IMG/VR virus record: IMGVR_UViG_3300042892_001604
Span: 1-24,042 of that record
Reading direction: 5' to 3' (one strand)
DNA: 24,042 nucleotides
From: a virus
The notes beneath the pieces were generated by a model. The model saw only the letters and a program-made list of their open reading frames with translations, made no database searches and was not told the origin of the DNA. Shown here piece after piece: positions 1 to 7,791 of this stretch. The position numbers and the translations under genes were made by a program. Each line of letters begins with the position of its first letter. Positions within the stretch are counted from its first letter, which is position 1.

Positions 1-468
1 CACTTTTGTTTCTGCAAGATCTTGTTTGTCTGTATGGAATTCAGCGATTTCTTGTGCTAGAGCTTCTACTACAAACTGCTCAAGTTTAATAAACTTGTCA
101 GCCATTTGTTTTTGATCTTCATGTAAATCTTTTACTTCACTAGCTAGTTGTTGCACAACAAATTCTTTCATTGTTTTTGCATCTTTCTTAGCTTGTACCA
201 TTACTTTAGCCTTAGCTTCAGCAAGGTGATTACGATCTTCTACAAATTGAGCAATTTCCTCTCTTAATTGATCGCCTAACATGCGATCAATTGCTTCAAC
301 CATAACTTGTTTGTCATGCTCGTAGCGTTGAGCAAATTCTTCACGTAGTTGTTGAGTAACTTGTGTACGATTCTCGACGATGCGAGATTCCCAAGCCTGC
401 TCAATTTCTGCTTTTACATCTTCAGAAACCACATTGTTTTCGAACAGAGATTTTAGTGCTTCCAACAT
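1..468 (-). CDS. 22: Prohead core scaffolding protein gp22 (partial, C-terminus off the left edge)
   Basis: Main scaffold of the prohead inner core, on which the major capsid protein assembles and which gp21 later degrades. The first 156 codons are present, from the ATG at 468-466, and the frame stays open to base 1. GAGGAG lies about 6 nt before the ATG. The product is very hydrophilic, rich in Glu/Lys/Gln and almost free of Gly/Pro, so it should be mostly long alpha-helix/coiled coil, as known for T4 gp22 (about 270 aa). It begins MLEALKSLFENNVVSEDVKAE, a typical gp22-family start. It follows gp21 on the same strand, matching the T4 order 20-67-68-21-22-23, so the major capsid gene is expected just beyond the left edge (inference). 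It was too short of a stop to be an ordinary complete ORF here. Confidence 0.88.
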   Translation of the reverse strand, partial: MLEALKSLFENNVVSEDVKAEIEQAWESRIVENRTQVTQQLREEFAQRYEHDKQVMVEAIDRMLGDQLREEIAQFVEDRNHLAEAKAKVMVQAKKDAKTMKEFVVQQLASEVKDLHEDQKQMADKFIKLEQFVVEALAQEIAEFHTDKQDLAETKV

Positions 469-481
469 GTGTTTCTCCTCT

Positions 482-1108
482 TTATTGGAGTCCGCTTATT
501 AATCTTAATAAGCTCTCTTTGAGATATTTCTGCGCCTTAGGATCGCCTTGCACTTCCTTCGCTATACGAAGGCTACTATAACCTCCCCTATTATTCATAA
601 GGTGTTCATAGATTGGTGTAGGATACGCTCCCGGAGCACTTGGTTGAGCTACCACATCTACTGTGATAATCTCAAACTCTGACACTTCACCGGAACCGTC
701 TTCTTTGACGTTGCCGGATCCGCGTGAACTAACTCCTAACTTCACTCCACTTTCTAACATAGCTTTCACTAGTTGTCCCATTGGAGTTGGTAGGATTTTT
801 AATTTTCCGTAACCGTTTGGGCCATCCATCCACATTTCTGTAATCATATGGCTCACACGATCAAGGTTAATTCTTAGGTCATCTGGATGATCTACTTCGC
901 CTAAAACTGAGTATCCACCAGTGATTTGATCGTTCAGGGTCTTGACAGCCCTGCCGATTTCATTAACAGGATAAACACGCTGATTTTGATTCCGGACGCC
1001 GCCTTGAATGCAAATACCTTTCATATAAAGGTTCTTGCCGTCTTGGCCGTCGGACTCAACGACCATTCTCGCTTGATCAAAACTCAGGTTTTCACGAAGA
1101 TAATTCAT
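482..1108 (-). CDS. 21: Prohead core maturation protease gp21
   Basis: Serine protease that matures the T4-type prohead by cutting core and capsid proteins, usually after (L/I)-X-E. The product is 208 aa, near the T4 size. Visible catalytic elements are His74 in the GEVDHPDD motif, the Ser pair 127-128 in GVSSRGSG, and an acidic residue around Asp151 in ITVDVVAQPSAPGA. These give the His/Ser arrangement known for the gp21 (herpesvirus-protease-like) family. The early segment with GVRNQNQRVYP is typical of the family. The start is the ATG at 1108, with only a weak AAGG upstream. It lies 10 nt after the gp67-like stop and 13 nt before gp22, so it is probably co-translated with the late head operon. 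Confidence 0.93.
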   Translation of the reverse strand: MNYLRENLSFDQARMVVESDGQDGKNLYMKGICIQGGVRNQNQRVYPVNEIGRAVKTLNDQITGGYSVLGEVDHPDDLRINLDRVSHMITEMWMDGPNGYGKLKILPTPMGQLVKAMLESGVKLGVSSRGSGNVKEDGSGEVSEFEIITVDVVAQPSAPGAYPTPIYEHLMNNRGGYSSLRIAKEVQGDPKAQKYLKESLLRLISGLQ

Positions 1109-1118
1109 CTACTTAACC

Positions 1119-2030
1119 TTATTTGGCTCTGCTTCTGACACCGTTGATTGGAGAGCCTGCGCCCTTGTCACCGTTGTCGCCTGAGCCTTTCTTTTCAGCA
1201 CCGTGGCCAGGTTCTTTCTTCTTGAACGCTGTCTTACCAGCATTTCCGCCTGGTACATTAATGTTGCCAAAATTTTCTTCTTTAGTGTTTGGCTTTAGTA
1301 AACCGCTTTGTACGCCTTTACCACCAGCTTCTCCACCCTTAGCAATATTTGCGGTTGTGCCGCCCATATCATTCTTACCAGCTATTGGACTACGGACGTT
1401 GTCGCCGTTATCTCCGCTGCTTTTCTTTTCTGCGCCGTGGCCGCCAGTTACTTTTTCAATATACTCGCGCATGAAGTTATCGCTGATGTTAAAACTATCT
1501 TTTAACTCATCTTCTTCATCATCAGCAGGTTCTTCGTCGCCCATGTCATCACCGCCCATGTCGTCGCTTGCATCATCACCGCCTTCGTCGCCCATCATTT
1601 TTTCAAATTCAGCTTTAAGGTCGTCAAGTGCGTCTTCTAGGTCAACTACACGATCTTCAATATCGCCGTCGCCGCCCATGTCGTCGCCTTCTTCATCACC
1701 AGCTTCGATGTCACCCATGAAGTCATCAGTAGCATCGCCACCAATTTCGTCACCGCTCATTGCGTCCATGTCGTCCATGCCTTCCATGCCGCCCATGTCT
1801 TCTTCGTCGTCGGTTTCGCTGAAGGTAACTTCCATTCCTTCATCTACTTCTTCGTCGTCTTCATCTTTGTCGTCTTCATCTTTTGCTTCATTGAAGTCTT
1901 CACTAAGAATTTCTTCGTAGATTTCGCGAGATTTCTCAACTACTAGTTGATGGAATAATTCTTTTGCTTTATCTTGTTCTTCAGAAATTAGATACTCGAG
2001 CATCTGCTCGAACTTTGATCGATCAGTCAT
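1119..2030 (-). CDS. 67: gp67-like prohead core protein, enlarged and highly acidic
   Basis: Candidate prohead core protein in the gp67/gp68 position between portal and protease. Residues 1-48 (MTDRSKFEQMLEYLISEEQ...) resemble the helical N-terminus of T4 gp67, followed as in T4 by an acidic stretch. Here the protein is 303 aa rather than about 80. Residues 50-177 are mostly Asp/Glu/Gly/Met; a short helix at about 127-146 interrupts them. The C-terminal 110 residues are Gly/Lys/Asn-rich and carry a duplicated motif GHGAEKKxSGDNGD at 197 and 275. A strong ribosome site (AAGGAGA) precedes the ATG. The gp67 identification rests on position, the N-terminal pattern and acidity, all judged by eye. 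It may also stand in for gp68, which is otherwise missing. Confidence 0.7.
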   Translation of the reverse strand: MTDRSKFEQMLEYLISEEQDKAKELFHQLVVEKSREIYEEILSEDFNEAKDEDDKDEDDEEVDEGMEVTFSETDDEEDMGGMEGMDDMDAMSGDEIGGDATDDFMGDIEAGDEEGDDMGGDGDIEDRVVDLEDALDDLKAEFEKMMGDEGGDDASDDMGGDDMGDEEPADDEEDELKDSFNISDNFMREYIEKVTGGHGAEKKSSGDNGDNVRSPIAGKNDMGGTTANIAKGGEAGGKGVQSGLLKPNTKEENFGNINVPGGNAGKTAFKKKEPGHGAEKKGSGDNGDKGAGSPINGVRSRAK

Positions 2031-2067
2031 TGTTGTCTCCTTAAATTATATGCAAGGCTGTCAAGTA

Positions 2068-2075
2068 TATTTACA
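2068..2075 (-). promoter_or_regulatory. Weak late-promoter-like octamer TGTAAATA
   Basis: Two mismatches to the T4 late consensus TATAAATA, on the minus strand 38 nt before the gp67-like ATG. It lies in the 95-nt gap 2031-2125, where I see no convincing terminator. A nearby TTGACA and TATAAT are only 8 nt apart, so they do not form a sigma70 promoter. Confidence 0.25.
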
Positions 2076-2125
2076 TCAAACTGTAAAATATATGCTTAAA
2101 TGGTGTGTTTTTTAGGAATTTTGCC

Positions 2126-2365
2126 TTAGACGGCAGGTGCTTCAGGTGCTTTATACATTTGTTCCACGAATTCAAGTTCTTTTTCTTGTTCAAGGATGTG
2201 TTGTTCACTGGCTTTTCTCAACTCGTTAATTTGTTTTAACGTAAGTCTAGTCTTGCGAGTATCACCTTTGGCCATAGAGGTGCTGTCACGATCGCCGTCA
2301 TAACGTAGATCGTTTGACACGGATTTGATATCATTATCAATATAAAATAATTCTCTAAGTATCAT
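2126..2365 (-). CDS. Small conserved protein between gp20 and gp67 (unknown function)
   Basis: 79-aa protein just after the portal gene; its ATG is 9 nt past the gp20 stop. The sequence begins MILRELFYIDNDIKSV and has a charged centre with GDTRKTRLTLKQINELRKA, then a probable helix rich in Glu/Gln. I recall similar small proteins with an RKTRLTLxQINxLRK core after gp20 in other marine T4-like phages, but know no function. The position suggests a head or core component, perhaps the gp68 counterpart (inference). No Shine-Dalgarno is visible; instead a TATAAATA-like octamer lies only 5 nt upstream. Translation may depend on coupling to gp20 or on a nearly leaderless transcript. Confidence 0.75.
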   Translation of the reverse strand: MILRELFYIDNDIKSVSNDLRYDGDRDSTSMAKGDTRKTRLTLKQINELRKASEQHILEQEKELEFVEQMYKAPEAPAV

Positions 2366-2370
2366 GATTA

Positions 2371-2378
2371 TATTTATG
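2371..2378 (-). promoter_or_regulatory. Late-promoter-like octamer CATAAATA
   Basis: One mismatch to TATAAATA, overlapping the end of gp20 and ending 5 nt before the ATG of the 79-aa gene. T4 late promoters start transcription about 6 nt past the octamer, so a start here would fall at or beside the ATG. Sequence-only evidence; it could be chance in AT-rich DNA. Confidence 0.3.
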
Positions 2379-4113
2379 CAGGAGGAGCAGATGCGGCTGG
2401 TGGTGCAGCCGCGCCCGGAGTTGCAGATGCGGCTGCTTCGCCTGGTACTCCTGCTGCCATACCGTCAGGTGCTTCAGTGTCAGTCATTGCTGCTGTATCA
2501 GATTCAATACCAGCTTGACTTACCCCAACTCCGCGAAGCTCTCCAGAGCTATCTGTAGACACAGCTGAACCTTTGCCGTTTTCTTCTGCCCATAGACGTT
2601 CGTTTTCTGCCATTTCTTCTTCGCTTAATCCTAAGAATCGTTTCATAGCAAATCGTTTTGACATATAGGGTTGTTGACTAATGGTGCCAAATGTGTTGAT
2701 TCGTTGATTATCTAATTCTGCTTGTCTATATGTTGCAAAGTTTTGCGGAGGTTGAAATTGAACTTCAAATAGCGACGAGTCAATATTAATGCCTCGGTCA
2801 TACAAATACATTTTAAATTCTGTATCAAACTCATCCTGCATTAAACTTTGTAAGCGCATACAGTAGTTGTTAAACCGTAGTTCTTGAATATATGCTGTGC
2901 CAACGCGACCGTCATTATATGATGCTTGACTGTCATCTGCGCCCGTTGGCAGATAGCTTGATGGGATTCGCAAACCACGGAATAACTTGTTAGTAAAGTA
3001 CTTTAAGTCGTCAATCTCACCTAGGTTAGTTCCGCCTGGTAGTGTTTCAACTTTACTTCCACGACCTTCTGCGGTAGTTGGAAAGAAGTAATCTTCGTTA
3101 ATACTCAACGGATTGTATGCTGAGTCTACAACATTTTGTCCACCGCCTGTGGCACTAGGAATTCGTCTTTGATGGATTTCATTTTTAACACGTTCAACAA
3201 AGCCCATGGCCAAGTGACTTGGCATGTTACCTACGTCAATATAGAAAATTCTACGTTCAGGAGCACGTTGAATACGGTATATTAGGATAGCATCTTCCAA
3301 CAATTCTTTCTGTTTAAACACCTTAAAAACGTTTTCTAATAGACTATTTCCAAAAGGAAAGTTGTTGTCTAGGCCTTCACTTAGACTTAGATGAATAACA
3401 TGTTTAGCATCAATTGCCAACTCATTTTGCTGAATATCAAACCTATTAGACGAAGTTCCGCCTTGTGGATATGACCCAGTCATACCTCTTGCGGCTGCTC
3501 CTTGTGGTCCGGCAAAGTTAGTTCCTCGACCGTTAGTATTAGCGTTACTAGGATTAATAGCTGTAACAGCTAGTTCAACAAAATTAGGATTTAAGTCACG
3601 GATAACATACTGTTCTGGTTCTTTACCTTCTGATTCGTTGACAATGATCTTAACAATCTTAGCAGGATCTACGTAAAAGAATTTTTTAGTTTCAGGATCG
3701 CGAACAAAGAATGCATCGCCGTATTTGAATACGTTGCGTACAATTCTAAAAATTCTAGTTTCAAATTTTTGTAGTTTGCACCATTGTTGTAGGTACTCTC
3801 GAAGGATAGAAATTTCGCTGTTAGTGGCCTTGCTCTTGAAAAATAAATGGAATGGTGTTTGATTTTCTCTATTCTTTTGGCTACAGAATTCAGCAATAAT
3901 GTCTAAGGCAGCATTAACTTCTGAATCCATATCCATGGTATCGTATTGAAGATAACGTTCGATTCTGTTTGGCGCTCCTGTATATACGTCAGGAAGAAAA
4001 CTAGAATAGTTCTTTCTAGCTGGGCCCATGCTGCTACCAGTATTGCTCATAGGACTAACGGTGCCGCTAGAATTATTAACATTAACTGGGGTGAAGTACT
4101 TTTTCCAACTCAT
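2374..4113 (-). CDS. 20: Portal vertex protein gp20
   Basis: Forms the dodecameric portal at the capsid vertex through which DNA is packaged and ejected, and which initiates prohead assembly. The product is 579 aa, a little longer than T4 gp20 (524). Family signatures include the N-terminal YLQYDTMDMDSEVNAALDII, the segment KYGDAFFVRDPETKKFFYVDP, the YRIQRAPERRIFYIDVGNMP motif (one of the most conserved parts of the family) and the KYFTNKLFRGLRIPSSYLPTG region. The last 30-40 residues are a low-complexity Ala/Pro/Gly tail, probably disordered. It starts 2 nt after the tape measure stop on the same strand, so the two are very likely translated from one late message. Confidence 0.96.
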   Translation of the reverse strand: MSWKKYFTPVNVNNSSGTVSPMSNTGSSMGPARKNYSSFLPDVYTGAPNRIERYLQYDTMDMDSEVNAALDIIAEFCSQKNRENQTPFHLFFKSKATNSEISILREYLQQWCKLQKFETRIFRIVRNVFKYGDAFFVRDPETKKFFYVDPAKIVKIIVNESEGKEPEQYVIRDLNPNFVELAVTAINPSNANTNGRGTNFAGPQGAAARGMTGSYPQGGTSSNRFDIQQNELAIDAKHVIHLSLSEGLDNNFPFGNSLLENVFKVFKQKELLEDAILIYRIQRAPERRIFYIDVGNMPSHLAMGFVERVKNEIHQRRIPSATGGGQNVVDSAYNPLSINEDYFFPTTAEGRGSKVETLPGGTNLGEIDDLKYFTNKLFRGLRIPSSYLPTGADDSQASYNDGRVGTAYIQELRFNNYCMRLQSLMQDEFDTEFKMYLYDRGINIDSSLFEVQFQPPQNFATYRQAELDNQRINTFGTISQQPYMSKRFAMKRFLGLSEEEMAENERLWAEENGKGSAVSTDSSGELRGVGVSQAGIESDTAAMTDTEAPDGMAAGVPGEAAASATPGAAAPPAASAPPA

Positions 4114-4115
4114 TA

Positions 4116-6890
4116 TTATGCCTTATATAAATTGCCAGATCCAGCGTTCTTAGTTGCTCTAACCTGTTTATTACTCAAATCTTCTTGTTGAGCTATTAGC
4201 CGACCCATCTGCATATTTAACGAATCTAAACTTTTTACTACATCGTTTAGAGTAGACTCTTTGCCAGATGCACTGCCTGGTGGTTTAGCTGCGGCTGTCG
4301 GTGTTGGTGGATTTTTACTATCAGCTGCAGGTTGACTTTCTGGTTTAGGTACTGCTACATTAGCTGCTTTGGCTTTAATACCAGGACCAAATCCCGGTAA
4401 ATTAATTGCATTAAGATCCATAGCAGGTAATCTAGGAGTTGCTGTTGCAGCTCCAGCTGGTGACTTTATACCTAATGCTTTATCAAAATCAGCATTTAAT
4501 TTGTCGAGATTTCTTTTATTTCCTTCAGCAGCAAATTTTTCTGCAAACTCGCGTTCGCCTACTCGATGCGCTTTACCGCCGTCGTTAATATTTGGATCAA
4601 ACTTACCAGCAGATGCTTTTTTAGCAGCAAGTTCTTCAGTTGACAATTTTTTAGTAACTGCTAATTGTTCTTCTTTCTTAGTTGTTTCGTATGTAATACC
4701 TGCATCAATCTTCTTTTGTATTTCAGTTTGTTTAGCTTGATATTCTTCTTTAAGTTTTACTGCAACTTCGTCAGCCTTCATAGCTTTCTGCACATTAGAA
4801 TATTTTCTATCTTCTACTGCCATGCCGTCAACTAATACTTTTTTACGTGCTTCAAAGTCTTCGCGGAATTTTTTAGTCAATGCTGACATTTCTTGTTCAG
4901 CTGAACTAGATTCGGCACTTTGATTACGCTGTGTTGTAGTACTGCCGCCGCCACTAACTGAACTAAATGACGTAGCAATATCTTTAGAAATAGTGCTTAG
5001 ATCAAATCCATCCATCCCGCCTGTAGGATTGCCGCGCATGTTAGGATTAACTCCCACAGTCTGCATACCTTTTCTAATCGATTCTGCCATGTTTTCTGCA
5101 AATGATTTGTCTTCAGTACCAGGTTTAGGCAAGGAATTTTTAAGTGTGCCTATTACCGCACTTGCACTTTGTCCTTGGATTCCTTTAGCAAGATTCCCTA
5201 ACTGATCTTCTGTGATAACACCTTCTTTGCCGTGCAGCACAGCAAGTGTTCCTGCACCAAAGTCTTCCATAATCTTACCAACAGTACCTAGAGAACCAGT
5301 TGACTTTCCTGGAACAGCTTTACCATCTAGGAAAAAATTAGCTGTACCGGTAACAGCACTAACTGTTAAATCAGTTAATTTTGATAATGTCTCTGTCATT
5401 GCACCAACAACCCCGCCTTGCTCTCGACGTACTTGCGCTGCACTAACTGGATCTCGAGGTTGTCCGTCTGGACCTACTGTAGTTGTAACATCTTTATTTT
5501 TTACTCCCGCAATAGCCTGTGATTCTAACTTAGTTGCCATTCCTTGTTTATAATATAAATCAGCTAGTTCAGCTAGTTTATCTAGAGTCTTTTGAGTAAC
5601 AGCAGTTGCAGCTGCTGTTGCAGCTGCTGATTTAATATCTTGACCGGCTGCTTGTACCGCAACAGCTGCTCTTCCAGATTGTCCTACATCTTCATATTTA
5701 ATATTACCTTTAGCATCCATAACTGGCTTGCCTGTTTTCTCGTCTATTACGGGTCTATTGCCTTTTTGCGCTTGCTTAATGTCATCCATGGTTAGTTTCA
5801 ATGCTTTAGCATAGTCTTCTTGAGTACGTAATAATATGCCATTAGCTGCTGCAACTCTCATCACATTGTCATTCAACGTTTCGGTATTTTCAACAAACTT
5901 TTTTGTAATACCACTAACCGCGCCGCCTGCTTCGCCCATAGTAGCCATTGTTAAAATAGTTCTATCACGGCCATTCTTTACTGCTTCGGCATCTGCTCGC
6001 GCACTTGCTGCTTGCGCTCCAGTTATATCGCCCTTGGCTAATCTTGCGGCAGCTTCTTCAACTGCTCTTGATTGTTTTCCCATTACCGCTGCTTGTGTTC
6101 CAGCAGCTTGAGTCAAATATGTTCCGGAAGCAAATTGTTGCTTAAATAATTCTTCATCGCCTCGTTTTCTAGCTTCCAATGCTAATTTATTATATTCAGA
6201 ACGTAAAACAGCTTCCTTTTCAAGATCTCCATTAGCTAACAATCGTATTTTGGCTGTTACTTGGCCGTCGACTGCTGCCTTCTTCATTTCATCCATCTGA
6301 GCTTCACGACTCTTACCCGTGAGCTTGGCAACGGCATCCATTTGTTCCGCTAGTTCTTTAGCAGCCATATAGGATTTTCTACGGCCTTCTTCTGTATCTT
6401 TATATCCAGCTCGTTGTGTAGATGCTTGTATAGCTAGAATTTCGTTTAGGTCTTTACTAGTGTATCCTATATTTCTAAGTTCGTTAGCGGCACCGCTATC
6501 AAAAAATTCTTTACTTAGTTTTGCAAATGCTTCTGCGCCCCTAGTTACATTTCCTCCTAACCCAGAAATTCTTGCACCATTGTCTTTGATTAGATCAGAA
6601 AATTGGTCTAGGCTTAATCGACTATTGTAAGCCGATTTTGTCATGCCTATTAAGTCACCACTAAAACTAGCCCCTGATGAACTTAGTCGCTGGAACGTTT
6701 CAAGTGAGGTTAGAGCTCCATCGGCAAATGTTTTTGCTAATTTAACAGATTCCTGTCCGACAGATGAAAATCTGTCATTTAACGTCTTCACGTCGAGGTT
6801 AGCAGTTGATCCGCTGCTTGCGTTGGATCTAACCCATTTCATGTATTCCTTAAATTGTTCTTCTGACATTCCTGGTGGTGGACCGGCCAT
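4116..6890 (-). CDS. Tail tape measure protein (gp29 functional counterpart)
   Basis: 924-aa Ala/Lys/Gln-rich, mostly helical protein with long charged coiled-coil stretches. Near residue 550 it has the segment AVLHGKEGVITEDQLGN, matching the (V/I)LHGxExV(I/V) motif common in tape measure proteins. Tape measures set tail length by spanning the tube during assembly, at roughly 0.15 nm per residue. That rule would give a tail near 140 nm, longer than T4's (estimate only). AAGGAAA precedes the ATG. It is unusual in lying beside gp20 and head-to-head with gp26/gp51; in T4 the tape measure gene 29 follows 26-51-27-28 on one strand. No lysozyme or peptidase motif was recognised inside it. Identification rests on composition, length, motif and context. 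Confidence 0.78.
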   Translation of the reverse strand: MAGPPPGMSEEQFKEYMKWVRSNASSGSTANLDVKTLNDRFSSVGQESVKLAKTFADGALTSLETFQRLSSSGASFSGDLIGMTKSAYNSRLSLDQFSDLIKDNGARISGLGGNVTRGAEAFAKLSKEFFDSGAANELRNIGYTSKDLNEILAIQASTQRAGYKDTEEGRRKSYMAAKELAEQMDAVAKLTGKSREAQMDEMKKAAVDGQVTAKIRLLANGDLEKEAVLRSEYNKLALEARKRGDEELFKQQFASGTYLTQAAGTQAAVMGKQSRAVEEAAARLAKGDITGAQAASARADAEAVKNGRDRTILTMATMGEAGGAVSGITKKFVENTETLNDNVMRVAAANGILLRTQEDYAKALKLTMDDIKQAQKGNRPVIDEKTGKPVMDAKGNIKYEDVGQSGRAAVAVQAAGQDIKSAAATAAATAVTQKTLDKLAELADLYYKQGMATKLESQAIAGVKNKDVTTTVGPDGQPRDPVSAAQVRREQGGVVGAMTETLSKLTDLTVSAVTGTANFFLDGKAVPGKSTGSLGTVGKIMEDFGAGTLAVLHGKEGVITEDQLGNLAKGIQGQSASAVIGTLKNSLPKPGTEDKSFAENMAESIRKGMQTVGVNPNMRGNPTGGMDGFDLSTISKDIATSFSSVSGGGSTTTQRNQSAESSSAEQEMSALTKKFREDFEARKKVLVDGMAVEDRKYSNVQKAMKADEVAVKLKEEYQAKQTEIQKKIDAGITYETTKKEEQLAVTKKLSTEELAAKKASAGKFDPNINDGGKAHRVGEREFAEKFAAEGNKRNLDKLNADFDKALGIKSPAGAATATPRLPAMDLNAINLPGFGPGIKAKAANVAVPKPESQPAADSKNPPTPTAAAKPPGSASGKESTLNDVVKSLDSLNMQMGRLIAQQEDLSNKQVRATKNAGSGNLYKA

Positions 6891-6914
6891 AATATTTTTC
6901 CTTAAAACTACGTA

Positions 6915-6922
6915 TATAAATA
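6915..6922 (+). promoter_or_regulatory. Late promoter TATAAATA for gp26
   Basis: Exact match to the T4 gp55-dependent late promoter octamer, placed 29 nt before the gp26 ATG in the divergent intergenic region. The expected transcription start is near 6928. This is the only perfect octamer found in an intergenic region of the window. Confidence 0.7.
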
Positions 6923-6932
6923 CTTTATATTA

Positions 6933-6940
6933 TATTTATC
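6933..6940 (-). promoter_or_regulatory. Putative late promoter GATAAATA for tape measure-gp20-gp21-gp22
   Basis: One mismatch to TATAAATA, on the minus strand 42 nt before the tape measure ATG. It shares the longer string CGATAAATAT with the site before gp6, which supports a real element. It lies back-to-back with the gp26 late promoter in a 61-nt divergent intergenic region. Confidence 0.5.
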
Positions 6941-6951
6941 GGGATCAAAAA

Positions 6952-7791
6952 ATGTCAAATAATCCATTACAAAAGTATTTCAGACAACCAAAATTGTTTG
7001 TATCATTACCTAGCAAAGGGCTGTACTACGATGCTCAATCACTAAATTGCGATGCGTCTAACGTACCTATTTTTGCCATGACAGGCATGGATGAGATTAT
7101 TATGAAAACTCCCGATGCACTATTTAACGGGCAAGCAACTGTGAAACTAATTGAAAGTTGTTGTCCTGTTATTACGGATGCTAGTCAAGTACCTAGTCTT
7201 GATATTGACACACTTTTAATAGCAATTCGTACTGCAACCTATGGTGAAAAAATGACTGTAGGACATACTTGTAAAAATTGTGGCGCAGAAAACGACTTTG
7301 AAGTGGATCTTGCCACGGTAACTGATCATTATGCTAATCTAACATTTAGTAACGTGGTTAAGATTGATGATTATATTACTGTTACACTACGCCCGTTGTC
7401 TTATAAAGAAATTACAGAACAAAGTATTGAAAATTTTAAATTACAAAAAATGCTTTATCAGTTATCTACTGCAGACGATACACTAGAAGAAGGTACTAAG
7501 CAAAAATATATCGATGACATCTATGCTAAACTAGCCGAAGTACAAAGTAATTTAATTATTTCAAGTATTGAATCTATAAGATTACCTGATGTAGTTGTTG
7601 ACAATAGAGAATTTATCACGGAATGGGTAGTTAACACTAATAGAGAACACTATACATTAATTAAAAATAAGTTAGAAGAAAATAAAAATATGTGGGCCAT
7701 GCCAAAACATGATATAAAATGTACAGAGTGTGGCACAGATGACAAGATTGACATTATAATGGATCAATCAAGTTTTTTCGTCAAAGGCTAA
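6952..7791 (+). CDS. 26: gp26-like baseplate hub assembly protein / tail chaperone
   Basis: 279-aa protein of the T4 gp26 type, needed for baseplate hub and tail assembly. The start is the ATG at 6952; the frame is open further upstream but that part lies antisense to the tape measure gene. The N-terminal NPLQKYFRQPKLFVSLPSKG and FAMTGMDEIIMKTPDALFNG are the strongest family signatures. Two CxxC pairs, Cys107/110 (CKNC) and Cys257/260 (CTEC), could form one split zinc site (inference). The gene ends MDQSSFFVKG-stop. The codons for SSFF carry a T TTT TTC heptamer, from which a -1 slip would extend the protein by 77 residues (see the next entry). It is transcribed divergently from the tape measure gene behind an exact late promoter. 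The Shine-Dalgarno is weak. Confidence 0.88.
   Translation: MSNNPLQKYFRQPKLFVSLPSKGLYYDAQSLNCDASNVPIFAMTGMDEIIMKTPDALFNGQATVKLIESCCPVITDASQVPSLDIDTLLIAIRTATYGEKMTVGHTCKNCGAENDFEVDLATVTDHYANLTFSNVVKIDDYITVTLRPLSYKEITEQSIENFKLQKMLYQLSTADDTLEEGTKQKYIDDIYAKLAEVQSNLIISSIESIRLPDVVVDNREFITEWVVNTNREHYTLIKNKLEENKNMWAMPKHDIKCTECGTDDKIDIIMDQSSFFVKG

Noticed and set aside
1123-1920. 265-aa plus-strand ORF opposite the gp67-like gene
   Set aside because: Ser/Pro low-complexity mirror of the GAT/GAA-rich acidic gene on the other strand.
4126-4133. TATAAATT on the plus strand as a late promoter
   Set aside because: It lies inside the tape measure coding region and points antisense to the portal and tape measure operon, with no plus-strand gene following. 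The same applies to TATAAATG at 12297-12304.
6643-6951. Longer N-terminus for gp26
   Set aside because: The extra 103 codons lie antisense to the tape measure gene and upstream of the late promoter. The family N-terminus starts at 6952.
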